A stretch of 64,000 bases of DNA from Serratia grimesii NBRC 13537 (GTDB lineage: Bacteria > Pseudomonadota > Gammaproteobacteria > Enterobacterales > Enterobacteriaceae). The notes under the pieces were generated by a model that worked only from the letters and a program-made list of their open reading frames with translations, ran no database searches and was not told the origin of the DNA. Shown piece after piece: positions 22,667 through 31,653 of this stretch. Location: contig NZ_BCTT01000003.1 in the NCBI RefSeq assembly GCF_001590905.1, positions 310,001 through 374,000 on the forward strand. Reading direction: 5' to 3'. The translations under genes and the position numbers were made by a program. Every line of letters starts with the position of its first letter. Positions within the stretch are counted from its first letter, which is position 1.

Positions 22667-24217
22667 ATGACACAGCAGCAACCTCAGGATGCCGAACAGC
22701 CACGCAACGGTAAAAATTCCCCGTTATTATTCCAGGCCGGCGTATTTGTCGTCATCGTTGCCGCCACGTTGATCCTGTTTAACGCCTGGCAAATTTGGAA
22801 TGCGCACCAGCGTGACCTGCAAAGTGCCGACCATGAATCTGCTAATCTGGCCCGCTCCTTGGCACAGCATGCTGATGACACCTTTATGCAGACAGACAGT
22901 ACGCTGTCCGATCTGACCGAACGCATTCAAAGCGATGGACTGGGCCAAAAGCAGCAGTTGCGCCTGCAAAAAGTCATGCAATCCCAGGTCGGTAACCTGC
23001 CTCAACTGCACGGCCTGTTTGTCTACGATGCGCAGGGAAATTGGATCGTCACCTCATCGGGAAGGTTCGTACAAAACGCCAACAATGCCGATCGCGAGTA
23101 TTTTAAGTATCACCTCGATCATAACAGCAATACGATCTACATCGGTAAAGTGGTACGTAGCCGTTCTACCGGCGATTTAATCATTCCGGTGTCACGACGC
23201 TTCAATAACCCGGACGGCAGTTTTGCCGGAGTGGTATTGGCCACGCTGTATGTCGACTATTTCCGTCAGTTTTACGATACCTTTGCGCTGAACAGCGATG
23301 CGTCGCTCAACTTGCTATTGGCGGACGGCACCATCCTCTACCGCCGCCCTTATTCCATTGCCGCGATCGGCAAGAACATCTCTGACGGCGTGCTGTTTCG
23401 CGAAATCCTGCCGCACTCGGAATTCGGTAATGCCACCATCATCTCACGTTACGACAAAGTGGAACGGATCTATGGTTATTCGCGGGTCAACCGTTACCCA
23501 TTAGTGATTGCGGCGGGCTTATCGAAAGAGGATGCTCTGGCCGACTGGCGCAACGACTCTGGCGTGTTTGCCCTGGGTGGGTTCACTCTACTGGCGATTC
23601 TGTTGGCGTTGGGCCTCGTACTGATGCGCCAAATCAACCACAGCGTACGAACCGAAGCAGAACTCATGCGCACCCGAGATCAGCTCACCAGCATCAATCG
23701 CACGCTGGAAGAACTGGCACTGCTGGATGGTCTGACTGGCCTGGCCAACCGCCGTCAGTTTGATATCGCGTTAAAAAATGAGCTGATGCGTGCTTCACGC
23801 AATTATCGCAGCGTGGCGCTGTTGATGCTGGATATCGACTATTTCAAGCAGTACAACGACATCTACGGTCATGTCGCCGGAGACCAGTGCCTACAGCAGA
23901 TCGGGCAGATGCTCAAAGGGTTAGCCAGCCGCAGCAATGACATCATGGCCCGTTACGGTGGTGAAGAAATGGGCATTATTCTGCCGGATACCGACGCTCA
24001 GGGAGCCTTAATCTTCGCTGAGCGCGTCATCGAAGCGGTACGTGATCTGAAAATACCGCATAGGGGCAACCCGCACGGCATCGTCACCATCAGCATCGGT
24101 ATCTATGCCAAGGTGCCGCATATGTATAACGACACACCTATTGGTTTTATCAATCAGGCAGACAGCGCGCTGTACCAAGCCAAAGAACAGGGTAAAAACT
24201 GCATTTACACTGCTTAA
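22667..24217 (+). CDS. Membrane diguanylate cyclase with Cache-type sensor (GGEEM signature)
   Basis: 516 aa. TM helix at ~20-42, a periplasmic dCache-like sensor (~45-290, with DREYFKYHLD and VVLATLYVDYF), a second TM (~305-325), and a GGDEF domain. The active site reads RYGGEEMG (~residue 431), with Met where Phe is normal. The I-site RSND lies five residues before GGEEM, so feedback inhibition by c-di-GMP is possible. The catalytic Glu pair and LLMLDIDYFKQYND metal site are intact, so activity is likely. ATG 22667 is preferred (AAGGG 5 nt upstream) over TTG 22649. Monocistronic, closed by the hairpin at 24222-24250. Confidence 0.88.
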   Translation: MTQQQPQDAEQPRNGKNSPLLFQAGVFVVIVAATLILFNAWQIWNAHQRDLQSADHESANLARSLAQHADDTFMQTDSTLSDLTERIQSDGLGQKQQLRLQKVMQSQVGNLPQLHGLFVYDAQGNWIVTSSGRFVQNANNADREYFKYHLDHNSNTIYIGKVVRSRSTGDLIIPVSRRFNNPDGSFAGVVLATLYVDYFRQFYDTFALNSDASLNLLLADGTILYRRPYSIAAIGKNISDGVLFREILPHSEFGNATIISRYDKVERIYGYSRVNRYPLVIAAGLSKEDALADWRNDSGVFALGGFTLLAILLALGLVLMRQINHSVRTEAELMRTRDQLTSINRTLEELALLDGLTGLANRRQFDIALKNELMRASRNYRSVALLMLDIDYFKQYNDIYGHVAGDQCLQQIGQMLKGLASRSNDIMARYGGEEMGIILPDTDAQGALIFAERVIEAVRDLKIPHRGNPHGIVTISIGIYAKVPHMYNDTPIGFINQADSALYQAKEQGKNCIYTA

Positions 24218-24221
24218 CATT

Positions 24222-24250
24222 CTGGGCCACCTCCGCAGGAGGTGGCCCAG
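24222..24250 (+). terminator. Very stable hairpin after the diguanylate cyclase gene
   Basis: CTGGGCCACCTCC (24222-24234), loop GCA, GGAGGTGGCCCAG (24238-24250): 13 perfect base pairs. No T-run follows on the plus strand, so it may stabilise the 3' end as much as terminate. From 24251 to 24530 the sequence is AT-rich and shows nothing I can name. Confidence 0.6.
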
Positions 24251-24529
24251 CGATAAAATAACCGCTTAGCTCAAAAAAAAAATCCAACCCACTGATTAAA
24301 AACAAAAAATATAATTAACTCATTAATTTATTCTCATCGAGAATTAATTAACGTTCAACAAATCTATTTTTACCTATTCGTGCGCTTAGCACCTTCGTTT
24401 AATGTCTGTTTACTATTTACCGCATTTTAATAGTGCTACGCTTGAAAGCGAGTTCCTATTAATAATAATTAATAAAACCCAATGAAATAATCCCCCTTGG
24501 TTATAAATACCTTTCAAATTAAAAATATT

Positions 24530-24655
24530 ACACCCTAAATAATTCGAGTTGCAGAAAGGCAGCAAGAGTGTGAGTCCCTATGCGTTTACTCGAGAAACTA
24601 ACTCGGTTGAGCGCTCGCAGTTAACACACCTGCAGCTTGAAGTATGACGGGTATA
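24530..24655 (+). repeat. ERIC (enterobacterial repetitive intergenic consensus) element with diverged core
   Basis: The ends match the ERIC/IRU element: AATTCGAGTTGCAG at the left and CTGCAGCTTGAAGTATGACG, GGTAT at the right, forming the terminal inverted repeat. The central 44 nt align without gaps to the classic core but have lost CCCCAGGAGCTTACA (here CCCTATGCGTTTACT). Full length is about 125 bp. It ends 28 bp before the kdoO start codon, so it is part of that gene's promoter or leader. Confidence 0.85.
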
Positions 24656-24682
24656 AAGCATCAACCTTCGCAAGGAGATATT

Positions 24683-25585
24683 ATGCGTGCGGATAACCTA
24701 ACGCCTGAACAGGCGGTGATGAATTTGCCACAACGGCAGTGGGATGCGGTTCCTTCGTCCCTTCCACTCTCCGCCGTCGAGGCACTGGAACAAGGTAAGA
24801 TACTGTTTTTACCAGAGCTGGCTTTTTCATTATCGACAGAGGAACTAACGCTATTAGATCCATCACTGGTCGATGCCAAACGTAAAAACATCAGCTATTG
24901 GCCGGAAATGAATAAACTATCCGGCGTGGCGGTCGCAGGACAACAGCCACAAGTCCAGGCACTGCTGGCACGCTATTACCAGTCCTGCCGTCAGTTGATC
25001 TCCGGGTTATTACCGCACTATCAGCAAACGCTGCATTCCCCCACCAATAGCCTGCGCCTGCATCCAGTATCGGCCTGGCGTGCAACCAGCTCATGGCGTA
25101 AAGACGACAGCCGACTGCACGTAGATGCCTTCCCTTCTCGTCCAAATCACGGGGAACGCATCCTGCGAATCTTTACCAACATCAATCCTAACGGAGAGCA
25201 TCGCCAATGGCGTATTGGTGAGCCTTTCCCTGAATTAGCGCAACGTTTTATACCCCGTCTGTCGCGCTATTCCCCGTTGAGTAGTTGGTTGCAACATAAA
25301 GTCGGCATTACCAAGCGCCGCCGCAGCCATTACGACCACCTGATGCTGCAACTGCATGACGCAATGAAAGCCGATCAACACTATCAGCAGCAGGGCCCGC
25401 AACTGGCGCTGGATTTGCCACCGGGCAGCAGTTGGATCTGTTTTTCCGATCAGACGCCGCACGCGGCAATGGCCGGTCAATTTATGTTGGAACAGACCTT
25501 CCTGCTGCCGGTCAACGCCATGAAAAATCCACAACAATCGCCGCTGAAAGTGTTGGAAACACTGCTGCACCAGCCATTGCTTTAG
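24683..25585 (+). CDS. kdoO: Kdo hydroxylase family dioxygenase (Kdo to Ko in LPS core)
   Basis: 300-aa Fe(II)/2-oxoglutarate dioxygenase. KdoO hydroxylates the outer Kdo sugar of lipopolysaccharide at C-3 to give Ko, as in Burkholderia, Yersinia and Serratia. The metal triad is visible as LHVDAFPS (H-x-D near residue 146) and QTPHAAMAG (distal His near 258), with RPNHGERILRIFTNINP between. The start at 24683 (MRADNLTPEQ) has AGGAG 5 nt upstream; the longer frame from 24644 would begin inside the ERIC element. It is convergent with the AAA ATPase gene. Confidence 0.82.
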   Translation: MRADNLTPEQAVMNLPQRQWDAVPSSLPLSAVEALEQGKILFLPELAFSLSTEELTLLDPSLVDAKRKNISYWPEMNKLSGVAVAGQQPQVQALLARYYQSCRQLISGLLPHYQQTLHSPTNSLRLHPVSAWRATSSWRKDDSRLHVDAFPSRPNHGERILRIFTNINPNGEHRQWRIGEPFPELAQRFIPRLSRYSPLSSWLQHKVGITKRRRSHYDHLMLQLHDAMKADQHYQQQGPQLALDLPPGSSWICFSDQTPHAAMAGQFMLEQTFLLPVNAMKNPQQSPLKVLETLLHQPLL

Positions 25586-26679
25586 TCCAGTTCCGTCAGC
25601 AGGGTTTCCCCCTGCTGCTGCATCAATTGATAATGTGTGACCTCGCTGTGGCGACCAATCAATTCAGCCAGTTGAGGGGAATGGCTGGTGATCCACAGCT
25701 GGCTGTAGCGGCTAGCTTCAGCAATCAGGAGCGCCAATGCCGGCAGCAATTGCGGATGCAGGCTATTTTCAGGTTCATTGAATGCCATAAAGGCCGGAGG
25801 TCTCGGACTAAGCATCGCGACCGCCAGGCAGAGAAAACGCAGTGTGCCGTCGGAAAGTTCCGCGCTGTCCAAAGGCCGTAAAATACCTGCACGGTGCATC
25901 AAGAGTTGGAAACGCCCTTGTGGCGCCTGTATTTCAAACTCACTGTCAGGAAAAGCTTGCGCCAATATGTCGCGCAGCAACTCTCCGTTTCCAATTTCAC
26001 AAATGGTTTCGAAGGCAGCAGCCAGATTGCTCCCGTCGTGTGCCAGGATAGGCGCACGGATCCCCACTTGCGGCGTACGCAGCGGCGAACCCGGCCATAC
26101 GGCAAACTCATGATAGAAACGCCAGTGTCGCAAATTTTCACGCACCTGTGATACTTCCGGATACAAATGCGGATCGGCAAGCTGACCAAACACCGACTCT
26201 TCTGCATGCAGGCTGGCGGGATAAGTGGCACGCTCACCCTGTAGGTTCGTCAGGAACGCACTTTGGTTACGTCGTTCAAGCACCCGGGCTGAAGGCCGGC
26301 GGTCGTGACCGCTAACCCACAGTGATTCCTCTTTAACCAGTGGATCGAGCTGGAACAAACTCTCTGTCGGATCAGGGAAACCCAGCTGTAACTGGTAGTC
26401 GAAGTCATCCAGCGTCGCTGACAGCAACATTCGTTTTGGATCACCCCGTCTGTCACCCGGGCGTAGCCCTCCTGCCCACATCGCTTTTTGAATGCCGCCC
26501 TCTTCTGCCAACGCCGCAGACAGCCGACCAGATGCAGCCTCGTGTATCAACCGCACCGCTTTATACAGGTTGGATTTTCCACAGCCGTTCGGGCCGCTGA
26601 TCACATTCAGACGGCCCAATTGCAGTTGCAGGTTGCGTATAGAGCGAAAACCGCTCAGTTGAAGTTGTTGGATCGTCAT
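25582..26679 (-). CDS. AAA/ABC-like ATPase (COG4637-type, RecF/SMC-like)
   Basis: 365 aa. Walker A GPNGCGKSN at ~29-37, an ABC signature-like ELSDGTLRFL at ~280, Walker B AFNEPENSLHP at ~305, and a switch His in WITSHSPQL. In this predicted-ATPase group a NEPE Walker B is, as I recall, normal rather than a defect. There is no TOPRIM nuclease domain (unlike OLD proteins) and no partner gene, so it is not classed as a defence system. Cellular role unknown. Its end overlaps the kdoO stop by 4 nt. Confidence 0.8.
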   Translation of the reverse strand: MTIQQLQLSGFRSIRNLQLQLGRLNVISGPNGCGKSNLYKAVRLIHEAASGRLSAALAEEGGIQKAMWAGGLRPGDRRGDPKRMLLSATLDDFDYQLQLGFPDPTESLFQLDPLVKEESLWVSGHDRRPSARVLERRNQSAFLTNLQGERATYPASLHAEESVFGQLADPHLYPEVSQVRENLRHWRFYHEFAVWPGSPLRTPQVGIRAPILAHDGSNLAAAFETICEIGNGELLRDILAQAFPDSEFEIQAPQGRFQLLMHRAGILRPLDSAELSDGTLRFLCLAVAMLSPRPPAFMAFNEPENSLHPQLLPALALLIAEASRYSQLWITSHSPQLAELIGRHSEVTHYQLMQQQGETLLTELD

Positions 26680-26741
26680 CGGCGCAATCTTTGCTCAAGG
26701 GTATGGCGCATCTTAACATAGGCACCCTACCCCCGCCGCCA

Positions 26742-28814
26742 TCAGCTTGCCGGTGCGATATCCCCTTCCTGACGCGCCACCAACGTGAGGATGCTGTACA
26801 ACGCAACCGCTTGTTGATGCTGATTGAGCACCTGGACGTCCCATACCACCACGCCATGCGGGCGATCTTCTGCAGTCTTCTGCGGCTTACGGATTTTTTT
26901 CTTGCAGGTCAGTCGTACCTGAATGGTATCGCCAATCTTCACGGGTTCGATAAAGCGCAAGTTTTCCATGCCGTAGTTAGCAATCACCGGTCCCACACCT
27001 GGGTCAACAAACAGCCCGGCCGCGGCGGAAACCACAAAGTAGCCATGGGCGACTCGCTCGCCAAACAGTGACTCGGCAGCGCCGATCTTATCCATATGCG
27101 CATAGAAATGGTCACCGCTCAGGCAGGCAAAGTTAACAATATCGGCTTCGGTAACGGTACGACGTGCAGTCAGCAGGCTTTCACCCAGTCGCAGTTGTTC
27201 AAAATATTTACGGAATGGATGAACCGGATCCTCAATCACCGTAGCACCACGCACCCACTCACGTCCGATTGCCGCCAGCATCGCCGGACTGCCCTGGATA
27301 GCGGTACGTTGCATATAGTGTTTCACCGCCCGCAACCCACCCAATTCCTCACCACCGCCGGCGCGTCCTGGCCCGCCGTGTACCAGCATCGGCAGCGGCG
27401 AACCGTGACCGGTGGATTCCGTCGCTGCATGTTGATCCAGAATCAGCATACGACCATGGGCGCAGGCAGTGGCGCGAATGAACCGCGTCGCCAACGCTTC
27501 ATCAGCAGTGACCAACGATCCCGCCAGGCTCCCTTGGCCCATCAAAGCCAGTTCAATCGCCTGTTCGGTGTGTTGATAAGGCATCAGCGTTGCCACTGGG
27601 CCAAACGCCTCAGTACCGTGCACGGCCTGATGAGTAAAGGGATCGGCGCAATACAACAGGGTAACCGGGTAAAATGCGCCGTTTTTCGCACCGTCCCCCA
27701 TCACGTCCAGTTTATCTGCCACCGCGCCGCACAGGGGTTCGCAACCGTTATGCAGCAGGAAATCAACCTTTTGTTGCACGTCATCGCGTTGCTCGTGGCT
27801 GACCAGCGCCCCCATGCGTACCTGTTCCAATTTTGGATCACCTATCGTCACGCCAGCCAACCGCTGCAACAATGCCTGCTGCACGTCCGCCACCCGCTTC
27901 GCCGGTACGATAATCCGCCGAATGGCCGTACATTTCTGCCCGGCCTTGGCGGTCATCTCACGACATACCTCTTTGATAAACAGCGCAAACTCTGGCATCT
28001 GTGGCGTAACGTCTTCACCCAACACACAACAGTTGAGTGAGTCAGCTTCCATGGTGAAAGCAATAGATTTCTCCAACAGACGCGGATGTGCACGCAGCTT
28101 CTGACCGGTCTGCGCCGAACCGGTAAAAGTCACCGCGTCTTGGTAATCCAGATGTTCAAACATGTCACCTACACCGCCACACACCAACTGCAATGCACCT
28201 TCAGGCACCAGGCCACTGTCGATAATCAGCCTGACCATCGCCTGCGTTAATTGGGCCGTGGCCGTTGCCGGCTTAATGATCGCCGGCATGCCCGCCAGCC
28301 AGGTGGGCGCCAGTTTTTCCAGCATCCCCCAGCAAGGGAAGTTAAAGGCATTAATGTGTAACGCGACACCGGGCCGCGATGTCAGTACGTGGCGGGCGGC
28401 AAACTGAGACTGCTTGGACAGGGGAATCAGTTCATCCTCCGGCCACAGGGTATCGTCCGGCAGTTCGCGTCCCGCCAACCCGGCATAGGCGAATAGCGTC
28501 GCTATACCGCCCTCAATATCGACCCAACCATCACTGCGCGTCGCGCCGGTCTGGTATGAAATCTCATACAGCGACTCTTTATGCGCCAGCAGGTGTTTCG
28601 CCACCGCTTTCATCATTTGTGCACGCTGCTGGAAGGTCATTTGTGCCAGCGCCCTGCCGCCCCGGTTACGTGCATACTCCAGGCTGGCCGCCAGTGGTAA
28701 CCCGTCGGAACAAACCTGATACAGCGGCTCGCCGGTGACAGCATGATGGATTTCGCGGGCGGCACCCTGACCGAACACCCAACCGCCAGAAAGGTAACTG
28801 TGTAACTGCTGCAT
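26742..28814 (-). CDS. paaZ: Bifunctional oxepin-CoA hydrolase / 3-oxo-5,6-dehydrosuberyl-CoA semialdehyde dehydrogenase PaaZ
   Basis: 690-aa fusion enzyme. The N-terminal aldehyde dehydrogenase (~1-520) has [23 protein letters not shown] and the catalytic Cys in [11 protein letters not shown] (~295). The C-terminal MaoC-like R-hydratase (~540-690) has [14 protein letters not shown] with the Asp-His dyad. PaaZ hydrolytically opens the oxepin ring and oxidises the resulting aldehyde with NADP+. It is divergent from paaA, as in E. coli. GGAGGAG lies just before the ATG. A terminator-like hairpin sits in its leader (28924-28943). Confidence 0.96.
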   Translation of the reverse strand: MQQLHSYLSGGWVFGQGAAREIHHAVTGEPLYQVCSDGLPLAASLEYARNRGGRALAQMTFQQRAQMMKAVAKHLLAHKESLYEISYQTGATRSDGWVDIEGGIATLFAYAGLAGRELPDDTLWPEDELIPLSKQSQFAARHVLTSRPGVALHINAFNFPCWGMLEKLAPTWLAGMPAIIKPATATAQLTQAMVRLIIDSGLVPEGALQLVCGGVGDMFEHLDYQDAVTFTGSAQTGQKLRAHPRLLEKSIAFTMEADSLNCCVLGEDVTPQMPEFALFIKEVCREMTAKAGQKCTAIRRIIVPAKRVADVQQALLQRLAGVTIGDPKLEQVRMGALVSHEQRDDVQQKVDFLLHNGCEPLCGAVADKLDVMGDGAKNGAFYPVTLLYCADPFTHQAVHGTEAFGPVATLMPYQHTEQAIELALMGQGSLAGSLVTADEALATRFIRATACAHGRMLILDQHAATESTGHGSPLPMLVHGGPGRAGGGEELGGLRAVKHYMQRTAIQGSPAMLAAIGREWVRGATVIEDPVHPFRKYFEQLRLGESLLTARRTVTEADIVNFACLSGDHFYAHMDKIGAAESLFGERVAHGYFVVSAAAGLFVDPGVGPVIANYGMENLRFIEPVKIGDTIQVRLTCKKKIRKPQKTAEDRPHGVVVWDVQVLNQHQQAVALYSILTLVARQEGDIAPAS

Positions 28815-28923
28815 TTGCTCCTCCGGAATTCATAAATTTACACAACAAGGATTAATTACGTATCACATATTGTCCAGCTCCCGCCAAGGTAAAATTTAAC
28901 AAAGTTAAAACACAACGCATAAA

Positions 28924-28943
28924 AACCTCGCTAAAAAGAGGTT
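28924..28943 (-). other. Terminator-like hairpin in the paaZ leader
   Basis: On the minus strand AACCTC, an 8-nt loop and GAGGTT are followed by TTTATG. If paaZ is transcribed from a promoter above 28950, this lies in the leader about 110-130 nt before the ATG. Only 6 bp, so weak. Confidence 0.3.
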
Positions 28944-29001
28944 CTGGTGTGACTTGTTGATTTTAAATATCTATATATAACAATAATATAAAAATACTCA
29001 T

Positions 29002-29017
29002 TGTGAGTGCCATCGCA
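29002..29017. promoter_or_regulatory. CRP-like site in the paaZ-paaA intergenic region
   Basis: TGTGA-GTGCCA-TCGCA matches TGTGA-N6-TCACA with one mismatch. E. coli paa promoters need cAMP-CRP, so catabolite control is expected. It lies about 60-70 bp upstream of the probable paaA start site. Confidence 0.6.
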
Positions 29018-29078
29018 AAACCACACAAATGTCATTTGATCTTTTTGTTATCAGTTTGTAGCCTTAAGGTTAGTTAAC

Positions 29079-29120
29079 GTGATTCACATTTTTATATTTA
29101 ATGTGAAAAATACGAATCAC
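29079..29120. promoter_or_regulatory. Probable PaaX operator
   Basis: GTGATTC (29079-29085) and GAATCAC (29114-29120) are perfect inverted arms 28 bp apart. A second nested inverted repeat, TTCACATT/AATGTGAA, lies between them. The E. coli PaaX site is remembered as TGATTC-N27-GAATCA. It ends 12 bp before the paaA start, so repression would block initiation or early transcription. The remainder of 28815-29132 is AT-rich promoter DNA. Confidence 0.7.
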
Positions 29121-29132
29121 CAAGAGGCAAGC

Positions 29133-30071
29133 ATGACAACTGACGCGCAACAACAGCAGCACTTCGACGACAAAATTGCGGCGGATACCTCCATTGAAGC
29201 CAAAGATTGGATGCCGGATGCCTACCGCCAAAACCTGATCCGCCAGATTGGTCAGCATGCCCATTCCGAAGTGGTCGGCATGCTGCCTGAAGCCAACTGG
29301 CTCACCCGGGCGCCCACCCTGCGTCGCAAAGCGGTATTGCTGGCGAAAGTACAAGACGAAGCCGGACACGGCCTGTACCTCTACAGCGCAGCCGAAACCC
29401 TGGGTTGCTCGCGTCAGGACATCTACCAAAAGATGCTCGACGGCAAGATGAAATACTCCTCAATCTTCAATTATCCGACGCTCAACTGGGCGGATATTGG
29501 GGTGATTGGCTGGTTGGTGGACGGCGCGGCTATCGTCAATCAGGTTGCCCTGTGCCGCGCGTCTTACGGCCCTTATGCACGCGCCATGGTGAAGATCTGC
29601 AAAGAAGAAAGCTTCCACCAGCGTCAGGGGTACGAAGCAGTAATGGCAATGGCCAACGGTAACGAACACCAGAAAGCGATGCTGCAGGATGCGATTAATC
29701 GTTTCTGGTGGCCGGTGCTGATGATGTTTGGTCCAAGTGATACCGACTCTCCCCACAGCGCACAAAGCATGGCCTGGAAGATCAAACGCCACAGCAACGA
29801 TGAACTGCGGCAGAAATTTGTCGACAACACCGTTCCACAATTGGAAGCCCTGGGGATGAGCGCGCCGGATGCTGACTTGGCATGGGACGAAGCCGCCGGT
29901 CACTACCGTTTCGGCGACATTGATTGGAGTGAACTGCACGAGGTGATCAAAGGGCGTGGGCAATGCAATCACGAACGCCTGCAGGCCAAACGTCGCGCCT
30001 GGGAAGACGGTGCCTGGGTGCGTGAAGGCGCTCTGATCCACGCGTCAAAAAACACCTCAACCGCTGCATAA
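29133..30071 (+). CDS. paaA: Ring 1,2-phenylacetyl-CoA epoxidase subunit PaaA
   Basis: 312-aa catalytic subunit of the PaaABC(D)E multicomponent monooxygenase, which converts phenylacetyl-CoA to the ring-1,2-epoxide. The di-iron ligands appear in [18 protein letters not shown] and [16 protein letters not shown] (two ExxH motifs of the ferritin-like fold). ATG 29133 is chosen (AAGAGG upstream); the frame is open to 29079 but that part is the operator. First gene of the paaA-K operon. Confidence 0.97.
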   Translation: MTTDAQQQQHFDDKIAADTSIEAKDWMPDAYRQNLIRQIGQHAHSEVVGMLPEANWLTRAPTLRRKAVLLAKVQDEAGHGLYLYSAAETLGCSRQDIYQKMLDGKMKYSSIFNYPTLNWADIGVIGWLVDGAAIVNQVALCRASYGPYARAMVKICKEESFHQRQGYEAVMAMANGNEHQKAMLQDAINRFWWPVLMMFGPSDTDSPHSAQSMAWKIKRHSNDELRQKFVDNTVPQLEALGMSAPDADLAWDEAAGHYRFGDIDWSELHEVIKGRGQCNHERLQAKRRAWEDGAWVREGALIHASKNTSTAA

Positions 30072-30083
30072 AAGGAATCGATG

Positions 30084-30371
30084 ATGACACACGTTGAATG
30101 GCCGCTGTATGAAGTGTTTATCCGCAGCAAACAAGGGTTGGCACACCGCCACGTCGGCAGCCTGCACGCCGCTGATGATCAGATGGCGCTGGAAAATGCC
30201 CGCGATGCCTATACCCGCCGTAACGAAGGCTGCTCAATCTGGGTGGTGCAGTCCAGCCACCTGATCGCCTCACAGCCTGAGGATCGTGAAGCTTTCTTCG
30301 ATCCGTCTGATGACAAAATTTACCGTCATCCGACGTTCTATACCATTCCCGACGGCATCAAGAACATGTAG
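30084..30371 (+). CDS. paaB: Phenylacetyl-CoA epoxidase subunit PaaB
   Basis: 95-aa PaaB: WPLYEVFIRSKQGLAHRHVG, LENARDAYTRRNEGCSIWVV and HPTFYTIPDGI match the family over its full length. It bridges PaaAC heterodimers. AAGGA is 7 nt before ATG 30084 and 4 nt before ATG 30081; the former gives the usual 95 residues. Confidence 0.96.
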   Translation: MTHVEWPLYEVFIRSKQGLAHRHVGSLHAADDQMALENARDAYTRRNEGCSIWVVQSSHLIASQPEDREAFFDPSDDKIYRHPTFYTIPDGIKNM

Positions 30372-30379
30372 AGGCGGTT

Positions 30380-31138
30380 ATGACCCTTAACGATCCGCGA
30401 ATCACTTATATCCTGCGTCAAGGCGATACGCCACTGATCCTCGCCCAACGGTTGTGCGCCTGGTGTGGGCACGCACCGGAGTTGGAGATCGACCTCGCAC
30501 TGGCGAATATTGGCCTGGATCTGCTTGGTCAGGCACGCAACTTTCTCGGTTATGCCGCCGAGCTGGCGGGGCCGCAATACAGCGAAGACCGTTTGGCTTT
30601 CGGTCGTGACGAACGCGAGTTCCACAACCTGCTGCTGGCAGAGCAACCCAATGGCGGTTTCAACGACACCCTGGTACGCCAGTTCTTGATCGATGCCTAT
30701 CACGTACAACTGCATCAGGCCCTGAGCAACAGCCGTGATACTCAACTTGCCGCTATCGCCGCCAAGTCGCTAAAAGAAGCGCATTACCACCTGCGTTTCA
30801 GCCGCGGCTGGATGATTCGTCTGGGTGACGGTAGCCCGCTCAGCCACCAAAAAATCCAGCAGTCGCTGGACAACCTGTGGCGCTTTACCGCCGAACTGTT
30901 CCACGCCGATGACCTGGAGCAACAATTAGCCGAACAAGGTATCGCCGCCGATCCTCGTCAGCTGGAGGCACCGTGGCTGGCACTCGTGAATGACACGTTA
31001 CAACAGGCCACTCTGACGTTACCGACAGAGCAGGCGTTCCGCCATGGCGGCAAACAAGGGCAGCATAGCGAGCACCTCGGTCCACTCCTGGCGGAGATGC
31101 AATTTCTGCAACGCGCCTATCCGAACGCGAACTGGTAG
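30380..31138 (+). CDS. paaC: Phenylacetyl-CoA epoxidase structural subunit PaaC
   Basis: 252-aa ferritin-like partner of PaaA. ILAQRLCAWCGHAPELEIDLALANIGLDLLGQARN and FLIDAYHVQLHQAL are recognisable PaaC segments (quoted in part by motif: DLALANIGLDLLGQARN). PaaC lacks a working di-iron site in characterised homologues and has a structural role. The gap to paaB is 8 nt and to paaD 9 nt. Confidence 0.95.
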   Translation: MTLNDPRITYILRQGDTPLILAQRLCAWCGHAPELEIDLALANIGLDLLGQARNFLGYAAELAGPQYSEDRLAFGRDEREFHNLLLAEQPNGGFNDTLVRQFLIDAYHVQLHQALSNSRDTQLAAIAAKSLKEAHYHLRFSRGWMIRLGDGSPLSHQKIQQSLDNLWRFTAELFHADDLEQQLAEQGIAADPRQLEAPWLALVNDTLQQATLTLPTEQAFRHGGKQGQHSEHLGPLLAEMQFLQRAYPNANW

Positions 31139-31147
31139 GAGGCCGTT

Positions 31148-31645
31148 ATGAACATCACCCGGCTACAGGCCGCTGAGATCCCGCAAATTTGGCACTGCCT
31201 GCAACAGATCAGCGATCCGGAACTGCCGGTGCTGTCGATTACCGATCTGGGCATGGTGCGCGACGTTGAAGCTGAGGGGACCGGCTGGCGCATTACCTTT
31301 ACGCCGACCTACTCCGGCTGCCCCGCCACCGAGTTCCTGCTTGAGGCAATCGAACAACGCCTGGCAGAGGCCGGGTTCAGCCCAGTAAAAGTGACGATCC
31401 AACTCAGCCCAGCCTGGACCACCGACTGGATGAACGCCGCTGCACGCGCACGGTTGCGGGAATATGGCGTTGCGCCGCCACAGGGACACACCTGCGACAA
31501 GCCGCAATTGCACGGCCCGGTCCCTTGCCCGCGTTGCGGCAGCACCCACAGCGAGAAAATCAGCGAATTTGGTTCCACCGCTTGCAAGGCGCTGTACCGC
31601 TGCTGCGATTGCCGTGAACCCTTCGATTACTTCAAATGTATTTAG
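31148..31645 (+). CDS. paaD: PaaD, maturation factor for the epoxidase (MIP18/DUF59 family)
   Basis: 165 aa. An N-terminal DUF59 domain (ISDPELPVLSITDLGMVRDV, TPTYSGCPATEF) followed by a Cys-rich tail (CPRCGS...CCDC) that can bind zinc. PaaD is thought to help assemble the Fe-S cluster of PaaE. It ends 8 nt before the paaE start, indicating tight coupling. Confidence 0.95.
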   Translation: MNITRLQAAEIPQIWHCLQQISDPELPVLSITDLGMVRDVEAEGTGWRITFTPTYSGCPATEFLLEAIEQRLAEAGFSPVKVTIQLSPAWTTDWMNAAARARLREYGVAPPQGHTCDKPQLHGPVPCPRCGSTHSEKISEFGSTACKALYRCCDCREPFDYFKCI

Positions 31646-31653
31646 GAAACGCC

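Noticed and set aside
25582-26679. Defence system (Gabija/OLD-like or Septu-like)
   Set aside because: No TOPRIM, helicase or HNH partner gene is adjacent; a lone COG4637-type ATPase is a better description.
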